64,000 bases of DNA from Alternaria dauci (Eukaryota > Ascomycota > Dothideomycetes > Pleosporales > Pleosporaceae), in the NCBI RefSeq assembly GCF_042100115.1, contig NC_091278.1:62001-126000 (forward strand), written 5' to 3'. The position numbers and the translations under genes were made by a program. This document shows, piece by piece, positions 31,842 through 45,518 of this stretch; position 1 is the first letter of the stretch, and each line of letters starts with the position of its first letter. A model generated the notes under the pieces. It was not told where the DNA came from. It did no database searches and saw only the letters and a program-made list of their open reading frames with translations.

Positions 31842-34800
31842 GGTTCGTATCTAGTTCCCATATATTTTCGCTGTCTGGGTAGCCTAACCATTTGATCAAG
31901 TATTCAGTCCCGTTGCCGTTGTCTCAATGTGCGAGTATTCTTTCGACTTCGAAGACGCTGTCTTCTTCTGTCTCAAAATGAAAGGTTTTTTGTAATGGCG
32001 TTACTAGGTCTGCTAGTTCCAACATGTTGATGTGGAATCTAGGGTGGATTTTCGCATCAGCTGGAAGGTCGAGTGTATAAGTAACTGGTCCCTTCTGGTT
32101 AAGAATTAAAAATAGTCCGACCTTAACGTTGTCGAGACCCTTGTTTGGTCTTTTGGTGCGGAGATTCTTCGTGAGCAAATAAGCTTTATCCCCCTTCTTT
32201 AGCTAAGGTGCCGTTTTTCGTTTCTTATTAATATATAAAATGCTTTGGCGTTGAGCCTTCTTGAGTACTTTCTTTAGTGACTCGTGTACTTCTTTCAGCT
32301 CATTAGCTGTTGCGATAGCTACTTCTGTCTTCTAACTAGGGAGTGTTCGTATAAAGAGATTTAGGTGTCTCCCGTAGTTTGCGTAGAACGGTGTCTATCC
32401 TGTAGATTCTGAAAGCTTGTTGTTGTATGCTATTTGTGCTATAGGTAGTAGTAATACCTAATTGTTTTATTGTTAGTTGACATAAATCCTTAGGTATGCT
32501 TTCATTGTGCGATTCGTTCGCTCGGTTTGTCCGTCTGTTTGCGGATAATAAGCTGTTGATAGCTTTCTCTTTATTCTAATTGCGGCTAGTAGCGTTGTCC
32601 AAAAATTAGAAGTGAAGAGTTTGTCTCTATCGCTAATAATTGACTTTGGAATACCGTGATGTCTGATGATTCAGTCGTTAATAATATGTGCTAGCTGTAC
32701 TGCTGTAAAATCTTTTCTAAAGGCGATGTACTCGGCTTACTTTGTGAATCAATCAACTACTACGAGAATTACGTCATAAGATACTTGTGTAATAGGGTCT
32801 CTTAAGACTAGTAAGCCTGTAACAAAGTCCATGGAGATGTCTAACCATGGTGCGTCGGGTAGCTCTATTACTTGCATTTCTCCGTAGGGTGCGTAGGTAC
32901 TATGCTTATTCTTCTAACAGTCTGCGCATTTAGCGATAAAGGAAGTGACCTTGTCCTTTATATTAGGAAACTCGTAGTTCCGTCTAATAAGTTCTATAGT
33001 CCTTGCGATACCAGGGTAACCGTGTACAGGGTCATCGTGGTGTTGTTAGATAATTACCTCTTACAATTCCTCTAGTACGTCGCTGGCGATCTTCATAATC
33101 TAGTTCAACATCTTCGCGGGTCCTAGCGATCCGTCGGTATTAACCTTAAGCAACGCGGAATCCGTAATTGATTTTGTTCCAGCGATGTTATGTCTGCGCC
33201 TAAGAGCATCCGCTCTACTGTTATCTTTTCCTAGGGTATACACGATCTTAAACTTGTATTGTCCTAGTTCTTCTAACTATTGAACCTAGCGTCGGTTAAG
33301 TACTTTAGTGGTCGTGAAGTTAACTAAGTTCTTGTAGTCTATGAATATCGTAAGTTCTAAGCAGCTTTCGGCGTATACTCTCTAATACTTTAAGCATGCG
33401 ACAATAGCTAGTAGCTCTTTGTCGTAAACGTCGTAGTTCTCTTCTAGTCCTAAGAACTTGCGAGAGTAGTAGGTGATAGGATGCTATTTACCTTCGTGCA
33501 TTTAGCTGGCACATCCGCCTAGCGCGAGATCTAAGGCATCGGTCTTAAAGCGTAGTAGTTGTCCTGCTTAGAATATGCGGAAGCATGGTGGTTCTATGCT
33601 TGCGTTCTTAAGTCGTTAGAAGGCGTCTTCGGCTTCCTTGCTCCACTTAAACAGGGTGTCTTTCCTCGTAAGTTTAGTTAGTGAAATGGCGATCTTAGAG
33701 AAGTCCTTAATAAACTATTAATTGAAGTTCAGGAATCCTAAGAAGGATTGTATATCCTTAACCGTTTTAGGTGTTGGCCATTCCTTAACTACCTTGATCT
33801 TTTCTTCACTTATACGTACTCCGTTGACCCCTACGACATATCCTAAGAAGTCGACTTCCTTCTTATAGAATTTACACTTCTCTAGTTTTACGCGTAAGTT
33901 GTACTGGTCTAGGCACCTTAGTACCGTGCGGACATGTTCAACATAGTCTTCTTCTTTTTCAGAGTAGACGAGGATATCATCTAGATATACAACGACAAAG
34001 ATGTCTAGGTGTGCTCTTAACACGTTATTAATAAGTTCTTAAAATGTTGCTGGGGCGTTCGTTAGCCCGAACGGCATAACAGTATATTCGAAATGTCCGT
34101 ATCTTGTGCGGAACGCTGTCTTCCATTCTTCACCTTCTTTGATTCTAATAAGGTCGTATCCGTCTCGAAGATCTATTGCTGTGAAGACCTTTGCTCGAGA
34201 TAATCGATCCCAGAGTTCTGTGATGTTTGGTAAGGGGTATCGATTTTTGATTGTGATGTCGTTGAGCTTGCGATAGTCAACGCACATTCGTGGTGGCCTA
34301 TTCTTCTTTGGTACGAAGAGTATGGGGAATCCTGCTGGCGAGCTAGAAGGTCTGATATATCCTTTCTTCAGATCCTTGTCTAGTTTCTCTCTTAATATCT
34401 TGAGTTCTATCTCCGATAGTTGGTATATTGGCCCAAAGGGTGGAGTTTTCCCTTCTTCTAGGACGATTTCGTGGTCCTAGGGTTTATGCTTTGGTAGGTC
34501 TTGGTCGTCTACCACTTCCGCAAAGAGGTGCTCGAAATCTTTGTACTCTTTCGGGATATCAGGAGTTACGCGTTTCTCTAGTACTCTAACTTCTTGATCT
34601 AGGGGTACCTTGCTGGTATCTGTTGAGTCGAACCTTCGTTTCTTGAAGCTGTTCTTGTGCGAGGTTTACTTTCCTTTTATAATGTTATTAATCTTCCTCT
34701 TATCTACTATCACAGTTGTTAGATGCGTAGGCTAGCTTGCGGGTGCGTCTAGTCCGCAGCACTCGAATGAGAACTCTCTCGACGTCTAGTCGATCCGCGG

Positions 34801-37457
34801 GTTGTGTTCTCGTAACTAGGGAAGCCCTAATATGATGTCGTAGGTAGCTAGTCTAAAGACGTCTAGGTCTAACTTCTCTTAGTGATCTTGGATGCTGAGC
34901 GTCACTTCGGTGACCTCGTGTGTAATCTGGTTTCCGCCTGGTATAGGCTGACCATTAGCAACGTGTAGTGGGTAGCTTTCTTCTTTCCTTAGTGGTCTTA
35001 GTCTAGCTAAGAATACTGCTTGAGCGGAAAGGTAGTTTGCTTGTGATCCTGAATCCACTAGTGCTTGCATCCGTCTTCCGTTAAGCTTCACGGAAAGCGT
35101 AAGGAGTGTTAAGGAGTTTATACTGTTAATCTCCTTTCCGGGTCTTAGTGTTTTGGGCGTACGTCTAAAAAAGACTGCGCGTTGTAACCGTAGAACTCTT
35201 TTGTGATAATGTGTAGTTCGTATTTGATGTTAAGGCACGTGTGCTATGAGGGCTGATTACACTCCTATATAGTAGTTCCGTCCTCTAATTTCCTCTGCCG
35301 TGTAATATGCATCTGCAGGGTCTCTTATAGGTCTTTATGACCGTAGAAGTATAGGCGATGTCTCTTGTCCTATAGATGTATAGCGCATTCGTCTTTAGGA
35401 CAATTAAACTATTAGAAAGCGCATATTGGCATTCCCGCGTACTTACGTAGAAAGTAGTTGGCTCCTATCTTCTCTAAGTAGTGGACTGTGCAAGAGTCGT
35501 GTAGGCACGCTGTCTAGCTCATTTTGTTGTATAGTGGGTTCCTTGGGTCGAGCTAATAGTGGGTTTCGGTTTCGCGTTTCCTTCGTTCGTTGTTGCGTCG
35601 TAGGCGAGCATCGGCACGTTCTTGCCTTCTGTACTGCCTTTCTTTTGCTACTTGTTTGTAAGCTATAGCGGCATCGAAATCTTTTCCTCTCTAGTAGCGG
35701 TAGGACTCGTATTCCTTATCTGTTATCTGGCTCTCGTGAGGATCGGTTTGCTTCTTGATTTCCTTATAGATTTCTTGTTTCTCGCTGTCAGATAGGTAGT
35801 GCGTGGGTTCTTCCTAGGAAGCCTTAGCTTCATACGCCCATCCGAACAGTTCTTCAGCGTCGTAGATACCCTGTATCTTGAGTTCTTCGATGAGATCGTA
35901 GTATTCCACAAACTTATCGAATTCATCGTAGAACTGGTCCTTGGTATCAGGGTATTTGTACTCTAGTTTACCAAGTTACTGGCGTAGTACGCCTAGCCTA
36001 AAGTCTAGGTCCTCTAGGCACTTAATAACTTCTATCTTATCGCTAGCAGTGGGCTTGTCCCATGCTTTGATAGCGCGATTGATCCAGTCAAGTTCGTTGG
36101 GTGTGGGCAGGAACTTCAAAATGTCTGCAGGGAGGTTTTCCTTGTCGTGCTCTACCTAGCAGGACAGATTGTAGAAGTCCTAGCGCATTGCTGCCATGAT
36201 GTCCGGTGTCTCATAGGCATACTCGATAGGTTGCTTGTTAAGGTATCGGAGTAGCTCGTTGATCTAGTACGAGAGTGTCTGGAATTGTTCTTCCGTAGCG
36301 TGAGGTGTCGGAGGTCGATTTTCTTCCTTGAATATAGCCATCTTGCCGAACTTTGTCTAATCAATTTCTGTGACTTCCATGTCCTCAAGGGATTCGGAGT
36401 CGGAAGTATCTTCGTCTGAAGATAGTTCTTCTACCTTAGTAATAGTGAGGTCCTCAAGACCGTCGATCATCTCTTCCTCTTCCACGTCCAACTTAATGTG
36501 TGGTCGAGTAATGACATTCCATTCCTCAGTGAGGTCGTTGTTGGGTACTACCCGGCGAATAACGTTCAACTGTCTTATCACCTTGCCTTAGCTTCGGCAG
36601 TCTCGTTTCATGTGGCCTTCCTTACCACAGGCGTAACAAGTAAACTTTTTCTTGTTGCCTTTGTCATGTGGAAACTTCGGCTTTCCAGGTCCCTTATTAA
36701 GATTGTTGAGGTGCATAGGCTCAGGTCCGTTAGTCCTGTATTAGCCTGGGATCTAGGGCGTGTAGCTTCACTGACGTCCCTGATTAGGGTACGAGCGTCG
36801 AAATGGTTGTCTTTATCAAGCGTTCGTGTTCTGGGGTGCGCGATTCCCGGTGTATAGGCGTTCTTCCAGCATCAGCTCATAGAGTTCGTTGTCTACTTAA
36901 ATGGCTTCGGCCATGAGTTCCTTGAGCGTGTTGAGGCTGGATCCGCTTCTCATAAGTTCCATGCGTACAGTCGCTTTGAGACCTTGTCGGTACATCCGCA
37001 TCAAAGCGTTGTCGTCCCAATTGATCATTGTCTGGTACTGCTGGAATTCAGTCGTATAGTCGGCGGCAGATTTGACTTATCGTAGTTTCTGGATTTTCTG
37101 CTCAGCGATTACAGACTCCTTAAAGGGTAAGAATACTTCTCGCATCTTAGCTTTGAAAGCGTCCCAATCGTGGACGAGTTCCTAATTAGCTTCGTCCTTA
37201 ATAGAGTTATCCATGTAGCGACAGATAATTAGGGTAGCCTATTTCTCTGCGTCGCCGCGGAGAAAGGTAGTGGCCCAAACAACCATGTCGCGGTCTTCGA
37301 CTTTGTCGCCTTCTAAGTAGAAGTATTGGTTAACCTAGAGTAGCTATATCTCGAGTTTGGCACGATCACCGTAGTAGGTGTCGGGCTTATTGCCTCAAAC
37401 GTTACTTCTCTCTATGGTCTAGGAATCAGTAGGGGTGTCCATTGCGGTGTCACTCAT
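31828..37457 (-). pseudogene. gag-pol of A1 (Ty3/Gypsy chromovirus), broken by stops
   Basis: The gag start is the ATG at 37455-37457 just inside the 5' LTR, and pol ends at TGA 31828-31830. Visible parts, 5' to 3': an acidic gag; an intact zinc knuckle CYACGKEGHMKRDC near 36600-36650; protease with ALVDSGSQANYL (34879-35091); RT with [18 protein letters not shown] (34039-34287) and the catalytic YLDDILVYS (33960-33985); integrase with DFVTG, DRDKLF and QTDGQTERTNR blocks (about 32450-32930); and a C-terminal chromodomain with [18 protein letters not shown] (31850-31925). Stops break it into about ten open pieces, so it cannot make a full polyprotein. Catalytic residues of RT and protease are still present, unlike in A2. 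Confidence 0.9.
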
Positions 37458-37474
37458 CTTAAGGGTGTTCAAAG

Positions 37475-37935
37475 TGTAAAGGTTATCCTTAGATAACCTA
37501 AGAGTTAGTTCTTAGGGATAAGTAAGTGCGAGGGACGGGGTTAGTGTGATAGCACGATTAGAAGATCGATATAATATCACGAGGGGTTGTATGAGAACGA
37601 AGTAGAATCCTTAGATTAACTACTAGAGTCTTGTACGAAGTTGAACACACTGAGCCAGAGGGGTTCAGTGTCTAAGCTATATACTAATAAGGGTTGCGCT
37701 TAGTACTAAGCGTGTAAGTGCTCGTTAATAAGCGATACAGTATTTAGCTGCAGTCATTAGCTGACTGGTCCTGCTCATTGCTAAGCACCCGTGACTAGAC
37801 TAGCGCGTCCTGCTCACCACTAAGCAGTCACGTGACTACGGCGCGGTTACTGTGCCGCAATCCTTTAACTGTGCCGCTTAATCCTCTAAAGTGATTACGC
37901 TTACCCCCGTCTCCTTCGAGGCGCAGATCGTAACA
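37475..37935 (-). repeat. 5' LTR of A1
   Basis: 461 bp. Starts TGTTACGATC on the minus strand and ends CTTTACA; the gag start codon follows 17 bp further in. Confidence 0.93.
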
Positions 37936-37940
37936 ATAAA

Positions 37941-38501
37941 CTATAAACTCTAACTACTACTAGGTATATATATCTACCCTATCTTTTATAAGAAACTCTT
38001 AGAACTAGTACTTCTAGATACTAAGCTAGTAATAGATATAGAGCTTAAAGATAATAAATATAAGGTTAAAGAAATTAAGAACCTATAGAAAATTAGTTAT
38101 TAGTAGAAATACTTAGTTAAGTAGTTAGGATAGCTAGAAAGCTAGAATACTTAGGAACTAAAAGAAAACTTAATAAACTATAAGTTATAGGTACGTAAGT
38201 ACTATTAGAAATACCTAGAGAAGGGAGGATTAGATCTTTAAGGGAAGAAAAGAATTTAGAAAAAGGGTTAAAAGAAGTATTAGCTTATAACTAGCCTAAG
38301 TTAGTTAATAGTCTAAGTAGTAATAGTTTAGTTATTAGAAAATCTATACTAGGGGTAGAGTTCCCCTTAGCTTACTCTTTTACATAATCCTAAAGACTTA
38401 AAATAGTATAATCTTAATTAGTAAATACTTACTCTTATACTTTAGTCTCTACTACCTTTAGCTAAAGTTAAGTAACCTTAACCTTAGCTTAAAGAAGTAC
38501 T
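37941..38501 (+). pseudogene. Pol 3'-end fragment of relic B' (right piece), with chromodomain
   Basis: This continues the B' pol frame across the A1 insertion (ACTATAAACTCTAACT.. matches 54582 onward). A degenerate chromodomain (YKVKEIKNL-stop-KISY, KYLVK) is at about 38060-38150, followed by the antisense-gene region of family B as far as the point equal to about 55130. There it stops at the A2 LTR. Confidence 0.8.
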
Positions 38502-38961
38502 TATTACAATCTACACCTAAGAGGAGTTAGGGGTAAGTGTAAGTACTTTAAAGGATTAAGTAGTATAGTTAAAGGATTATAGTATAGCACTACGCTATAG
38601 TTACGTAACCGCTCGTTAGTAAGTAGTTAGACGCTAGCCTATAAGTAGATACTCGCCTACGAGCACTACTCGCTAGCTATTTATAGAGCGTACATAGTAC
38701 TACTCGTCTATAAGCACCTATACGCTCGTACACGAGTATAACGCTTATTAAGTATATAGCTTAGGTAATAAACCCCTATAGTTTATTATATTCAACTTCG
38801 TACAAGACTCTAGTAGTTAATCTAAGGATTCTACTTCGTTCTTATATAACCCCTCGTAATATTATATTAATCTTCTAATTATACTATTATACTAACCCTA
38901 TCTATTACACTTACTCGTTCCTAAGAACTAACTCTTAGGTTATCTAAGGATAACCTTTACA
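38502..38961 (+). repeat. 5' LTR of A2
   Basis: 460 bp; begins TATTACAATC (from TGTTACGATC) and ends CCTTTACA. Confidence 0.92.
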
Positions 38962-38976
38962 CTTTAAACACCCTTA

Positions 38977-41900
38977 AGATAAGTAATACCGTAATAGACA
39001 CCCCTGCTAAATCCTACACTAATAGAGGAGCTTTAAGCCGCGCTAATAAGCCTAATCTCTATTATAGGGACTAGAGTAAGCTTAAAACTTAGATCCTCTA
39101 GGTAGACTATTACTTTTATATTAAAGGAGATAAGATAGGTAATAAGGATAAGGTCGTCTAGGCCTCTACCTTCTTTAGAGGAGACGCTAAGAAATAGGCT
39201 AACCCTATCCTTTAATACTATATAAATAACGATATTAAAGATTAAGATAACGCTAATCTTATTAATAATTAGGATAACTTTAAGAAGAAGATATAAGAAG
39301 TATTCTTACCTTTTAAGGAATTAGTAGTCGCGGAATAATAAATTTAGAAACTATAATAAACTAAATCTACCGCTAACTACACGACCGAATTCTAGTAGTA
39401 CTAGACAGTTATTAAATAGGATGATAACGCTTTAATATAGATATACTAATAAGGTCTTAAACTAGTAGTACGTATAGAACTTATAAGAAGTAGATCTAGC
39501 CTTAATATACTTAATAAACTTATAGCTAAAGCTATTTAAGTAGATAATAAACTCTATAAGCTTAAGCTAGAGGAAAGACTCTTTACGTAAGGGATTCGCG
39601 TAAACCCTAATACGAACGTTCGACTACGTTAACTATTTTAACGTTTATACCCTAATTAGGGACGTTAGCGAAGCTACGTACCCTAGATCCTAGGCTAATA
39701 TAGGACTAATAGGCCTAAGCCTATACACCTAGATAATATTAATAAGGGACCTAGAAAGCTAAAGTTTCTATATAATAAGGGTAATAAGAAGAAGTTTACT
39801 TATTACGCCTATAGTAAAGAAGGTTATATAAAACGGGACTACTAAAGCTAAGGTAAGGTAACTTAATAAATTAATGTTATTTACTATATAGTACCTAGCA
39901 ACGACTTAGAGGAAAAATAGAACGTAATTACCTAACCTACAACGATTAGGGTTAAAGGAGAGAACTAGGACTTCGTTGAAGGACTTGATAACCTAATAAT
40001 TACTAAACTAGAAGACACCTCTTTAGACGATAACTCTAACTTAGAACTCTATAAAGATATAGAGGTAGTTAATATTAACTAAACTAAGTATAAATATATA
40101 GCTATATTCTAGGTAAGGAACTAACTAGTAATACTATATATACTAGAAGAATAGATAAAAACTCTAGCGTCTTAGATTAACTAGCTACTCTAATACCTAA
40201 ATAAGCTACCTATTAAGTATACTTATAAAATACTAGATATTATAGCAGCTATACGATAAGACTTTTACTATCTCTCGCAGGAAGTAGAGTAAGATAAGGA
40301 AAACCTTCTAGCTAAGATAGTAAGGTTCCTACCTACGCCTAACGAGCTAGAATAGATTAATAAGGTAATTAAGGCCGAAGTTAGATATAACAACTTAGGT
40401 AAGAAGGTTAACATCCTACTAAGGTAGCTTAGTAAGCCCGAGGTTACCTTTAATTACACTAAGGACGACTTTTATAGTTAGTTCGAGAAATACAGCTAGT
40501 ACCTAGACCTATACGAGGAAGCTAGCGTAAGAGGCTTTAACCCTAAAGCTCTCTTTTAATAGGAAGTAGAAGCTAAGGTATTATAGGAAGAGCCTACTAT
40601 TTAACTCTCGAACGAAGAACGATAATCGTTCTACGAAAAGGAATAAAGCTCTTATAGCTTCTAGAAATAAGATAGAGACCTAAAATAGTAATAGAAGTAT
40701 AATAACGCTAAAAGGAAGTATAATATTAAGATATACTACTAGCTTAACCTAAGGAACCCCTTATATAATAAAATAAGTTAGATAGTATATCTATATAACT
40801 TATATATAATCTATTACTTAGATAAGGTAGGTTTAGGATTCTTTCTACGTAAGTTTATAGGAATACTAATATACGTCTTCTAATAGTACGACTATCTAAG
40901 GGACATATACGTAATCTACCTATAGGATAAGAGATATAGCCTATACTTCTATAGATATAATAATCTATAAGAGACCCTATAGATACATATAACGTAGTAG
41001 ATAACTATAGAGGACGGAACCTATGTATAGGAGTATAACTAGCCCTTATAGTATACGTGCCTTAATATTAAATGCGAACGATATATTATTATTATAAAGC
41101 AGTTCTATAGATATAGCTAGTAGTCTTTTTTAGATAAGCGCCTAATATACCTAGAACTACTAAGGAGATTAATAGCGTAAACTCCTTAATACTCCTTAAG
41201 CTTATTATATAGCTTAATAGATACTAGAGATAGGCATTAATAGATTTAGGATCCTAAGTAAACTATATTTTTACTTAAGTAGTATCTTTAGCTAGACTAA
41301 AGCTACTAAGGAAAGACAACAGCTATATACTATACGTTACTAATAGTTAGCCTATACTAGGTAAGACTAAGATTATACACGAGGTTACTAGAGTAACACT
41401 TAGTATCTAAGATTACTAAGAGAAGATAGACCTAGATATCTTTAGACTAGCTACTTATAATATTATATTAAGACTTCCTTAGTTATAAGAATATAACTTA
41501 TATATTAACTAGAAGTTAAAGATATTCTTATTTAAGTACTATAGAATAGACGTAACTATAAGCTAGCCTACGTATCTAATAACTATAATAGTAGATAAGA
41601 GGAAGATTAATAATATTACTAGAGGAAAGTAAACCTCGCATAAGAACAGCCTTAAGAAAAGAGGGTTCGACTTAACTAATACTAGTAAGGCACCCCTAGA
41701 TTAATAAGTTAGAGTTTTAGAGAAACGCGTAACTCTAGATATCCTAAAAGAGTATAAAGAATTTTAGTACCTCTTTATAGAAGTAGTAGATAGTAAAGCC
41801 TTACTAAAGTATTAACCCTAGGACTATAAGATTATCTTAGAAGAAAGGAAAACTCTACCCTTTAGGCTAATATATTAACTATTAGAGGTAGAACTTAAGA

Positions 41901-44480
41901 TACTAAGAGAAAAGCTAGACTAAGACTTAAAGAAAGGCTATATAAGACCTTCTATATTACTAGTAGGATTCCCTATACTCTTTATACTAAAGAAGAGGGG
42001 ACTACTAAGGATATATATAGACTACTATAAGCTTAATAATATTATAGTAAAGAATTAATACCTACTACTAAATATTACTAAACTTTAGGATTAATTATCT
42101 TAAGCTAAGGTCTTTATAGTACTAGACTTTTAAGATAGATACTACCTTATTAGGATTAAGAAAGGTAAAGAATAGAAGACAGTATTCTATACGAGATACG
42201 GATACTACGAATATACTATTATACTATTTAGGCTCACGAACGCCCTAGTAATATTTTAGGAACTTATTAATAACGTGTTAAGGGCGCACCTAGACATCTT
42301 TATTATTATATACCTAGATAATATTCTTATCTACTCTAAAAATATAGAAGACTACATTAAACATGTCTATATAGTACTAAGGTGCTTAGAGAAGTTTAAC
42401 CTCTAACTTAAACTAGAGAAGTACAAGTTCTATAAGAACGAGGTTACCTTCTTAGGGTATATAGTAGGAGCTAATAGAGTACGAATAAGTAAAGATAAGA
42501 TTAAGATAGTTAAGGAATAACTATAACCTAAGATAGTTAAAGATATATAGTCCTTCCTAGGATTTCTAAACTTTAATTAATAGTTTATTAAGGACTTTTC
42601 TAAGATTACTATCCCTTTAACTAAACTTATAAGGAAAGATATACCTTTTAAGTAGAGTAAAGAAGCTAAAGGTACCTTCTAGACACTTAAGAAAGTAAGT
42701 ATTAAACTACTCTACTTTTATATATTTATAGTAGGATATAAACTACGCTTTAAAATAGACGTATTAGACCTCGTACTAGGAGGATACGCTAGTATATATA
42801 TTAATAGGAAATAGCACCCTATCGCCTATTACTCCCGTAAGTTTATAGTAGCTAAAGAAAATTATAATATCTATAATAAAGAACTACTAACTATTATAGT
42901 ATACCTTAAGTATTAGAGAGTATACGCTAAAAGCTATTTAGAACTTATAATATTTATAGATTATAAGAACTTAGTTAACTTTATAATAACTAAAGTACTT
43001 AACTAATACTAGGTAAGATAGTTAAAAGAACTAAGATAGTATAAGTTTAAGATCGTGTATACGCTAGGAAAAGATAATAGTAGAGTAGACGCTCTTAGCC
43101 GCCAACACGATATCGTAGGAACTAAGTTAATTACTAACTCTACGTTACTTAAGATTAACGAAGACGGATTACTAGGACCTACTAAAATACTAAACTAAAT
43201 TATAAAGATTACTAGCGAAGTACTAGAAGAATTATAAGAGGTAATTATTAGATAACACTACGACGACCCTATACACAGTTATCTTAGTATTACACGAATA
43301 ATAGAACTTATTAAGCGAAATTATAAGTTTCTAAATATAAAGGATAAGATTACTACCTTTATTGCTAAGTGCGTAGACTATTAGAAGAATAAATATAGTA
43401 CCTACATACCCTATAGAGAAATATAAGTAATAGAACTACCTAACGCACTATAGTTAGATATCTCTATAGACTTTATTATAGGCCTACTAGTCTTAAGAGA
43501 CCCTATTACTAAAGTATCTTATAACGTAATTCTTGTAGTAGTAGATAGATTTACTAAGTAAGTAGAGTATATTACCTTTAGAAAAGACTATATAGTAGTA
43601 CAGCTCGTATATATTATCTACAATAGAATTATTTAATATTATAGTATACTAAAGTTAATTATTAGTAATAGAGATAAGCTCTTTATATTAAACTTTTAGA
43701 TAATATTACTTGCTGTAATTAGAACTAAGAAAAAGCTATTAACAGCTTATTATCTATAGATAGATAGATAAATAGAACGAACGAACCGCACTATAAAAGC
43801 CTACCTAAGGATCTATATTAACTATTAGTAAGATAACTAGGTATCGTTACTACCTATAGTATAAATAGTATATAATAATAAGCTTTTAGAGTCTATAGGA
43901 CAGACTCCGTTCTACGTAAACTATAGGAGACACCTAAATCTCTTTATACGAACGTTTCCTAGTTAGAAGATAGAAGTAGCTATCGCTACAGCTAATAAGC
44001 TAAAGATAGTATATAAGTAACTTAAGTAAGTACTTAAGAAGGCTTAACGCTAAAGTATCTTATATATTAATAAGAAACGAGAAATAGTACCTTAGCTAAA
44101 GAAGGGGGATAAAGTTTATTTACTTATAAAGAATCTCTATACTAAGTAACTAAGTAAGGGCCTTAATAATATTAAGGTTAGACTATTTTTAATTCTAGAC
44201 TAAAAGGGACTAGTTACTTATATACTTAACCTTCTAGCTAATATAAAAATCTACCTATATTTCTATATTAATATATTAGAACTAGTAGACCTAAGAATAT
44301 AACTCTAGAAAACCTTTTATTTTAAAATAGAAGAAGATAATATCTTTAAAGTTAAGAAGATTCTTATATACTATAATAGTAATAATAATATAGAATACTT
44401 AGTTAAATAGTTAAGCTATCTAAGTAGTAAAAATATATAGGAACTAGATATAAACTTTATAAACTACTAATTATACCTTT
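38977..44480 (+). pseudogene. gag-pol of A2, dead
   Basis: The region aligns throughout with A1 gag-pol. The gag ATG has become ATA (about 38979). The zinc knuckle near 39790-39845 is still readable as TYYAYSKEGYIKRDY, with Cys and His turned to Tyr. The RT site reads YLDNILIYS near 42310, so one catalytic Asp is Asn. Stops occur every few codons. No protein can be made. Confidence 0.9.
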
Positions 44481-44957
44481 AAGAGTACTATACCTAGTAA
44501 TAGAAGTATTAATTAAGCCTATTATAGCCTATATAGTAGGCGAGAATTCTATACTAATAGACGCTATAGGATAATCTATTTCCTACACTACTTTAGTTTT
44601 ACTAGCTACCTCTATATCTATAGTAAGATATAGCGCCTTCTTACGCGCCTACTCTTCCGCCTACCTTAGAATTTTCTTATTCTGTAATAAACGCGAAATC
44701 ACTGTTACTAATAATTTCTTATCTTTATCTACTTTCTTTTAATACTTATTACAAGTACGGTCTAAGGACTCCTAGGATATATTTACACACGTATACCCTA
44801 ACTAGGTATACTTAGTATACTTTAGACGAGAATTAGGTATAACGTAATAAATCTTACCCTCTAGGAAATAATAATTATAAGGAGTCTTAGTAGGATAGTT
44901 AGCTTAAATAATTTTAGAACTAAGGCGTAAGCGACGTTAATAGGAAGAAGAGGATAT
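44460..44957 (-). pseudogene. Antisense extra gene of A2, dead copy
   Basis: The minus-strand translation aligns codon by codon with the antisense frame of A1 (for example SRLL-NKKIL and KSR-less tail blocks), but cysteines of CX2CX6C have become Tyr and about ten stops are present. It shows that the antisense gene belonged to the family before A1 and A2 separated. Confidence 0.7.
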
Positions 44958-45058
44958 AATAACTACCTTACTTATAACGTAGGGTAAGCCTTAGTTATTA
45001 ATAGAAACTATAAATTAGTTATATTATTTAAGGACAAATCCCTATAGGAGGAGGATAG

Positions 45059-45518
45059 TGTTACGATCTACGCCTAAGAGGAGTTAGGGGTAAGCGTAAG
45101 CACTTTAAAGGATTAAGTAGTATAGTTAAAGGATTATAGTATAGCACTACACCGTAGTTACGTAACCGCTCGTTAGTAAGTAGTTAGACGCTAGCCTATA
45201 AGTAGATACTTACCTACGAGCACTACTTACTAGCTAATTATAGAGCGTATATAGTACTACTTATCTATAAGCACCTACACGCTCGTATATAAGTATAACA
45301 CTTATTAAGTATATAGCTTAGGTAATAAACCCCTATAGTTTATTATATTCAACTTCGTATAAGACTCTAGTAGTTAATCTAAGGATTCTACTTTATTCTT
45401 ATATAACCCCCTATAATATTATATTAATCTTCTAATTATACTATTATACTAACCCTATCTATTACACTTACTCGTTCCTAAGAACTAACTCTTAGGTTAT
45501 CTAAGGATAACCTTTATA
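45059..45518 (+). repeat. 3' LTR of A2
   Basis: 460 bp; starts TGTTACGATC unchanged, ends CCTTTATA. Confidence 0.92.

Larger units (their letters stand above)
30775..37935 (-). mobile_element. Ty3/Gypsy chromovirus A1, 7.16 kb
   Basis: Both LTRs are present (30775-31242 and 37475-37935). In coding orientation they start TGTTACGATC and end CTTTACA/CTTCACA. A perfect 5 bp target duplication ATAAA lies at 30770-30774 and 37936-37940. A purine-rich tract (GGAGGAGGATAG) abuts the 3' LTR. The interior encodes gag, protease, RT, RNase H, integrase and chromodomain, in that order, with integrase after RT as in Ty3/Gypsy. It is inserted in the pol end of relic B'. Mutation is lighter than in all other elements here, so it is the youngest large insertion. 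Confidence 0.93.
38502..45518 (+). mobile_element. Ty3/Gypsy chromovirus A2, 7.0 kb, heavily RIP-mutated
   Basis: This is the same family as A1 but on the opposite strand. LTRs are 38502-38961 and 45059-45518, with purine tract GGAGGAGGATAG before the 3' LTR. Five-bp flanks GTACT (left) and GTGGT (right) do not match, so no target duplication is evident. The left flank is relic B' and the right flank is unlike family B, so a deletion or recombination at one edge is likely. Confidence 0.9.

Noticed and set aside
35426..36857. Plus-strand open frames inside A1 as host genes
   Set aside because: They are mirror images of gag on the minus strand and have no motifs; only the frame ending at 31841 has a conserved counterpart in other copies.
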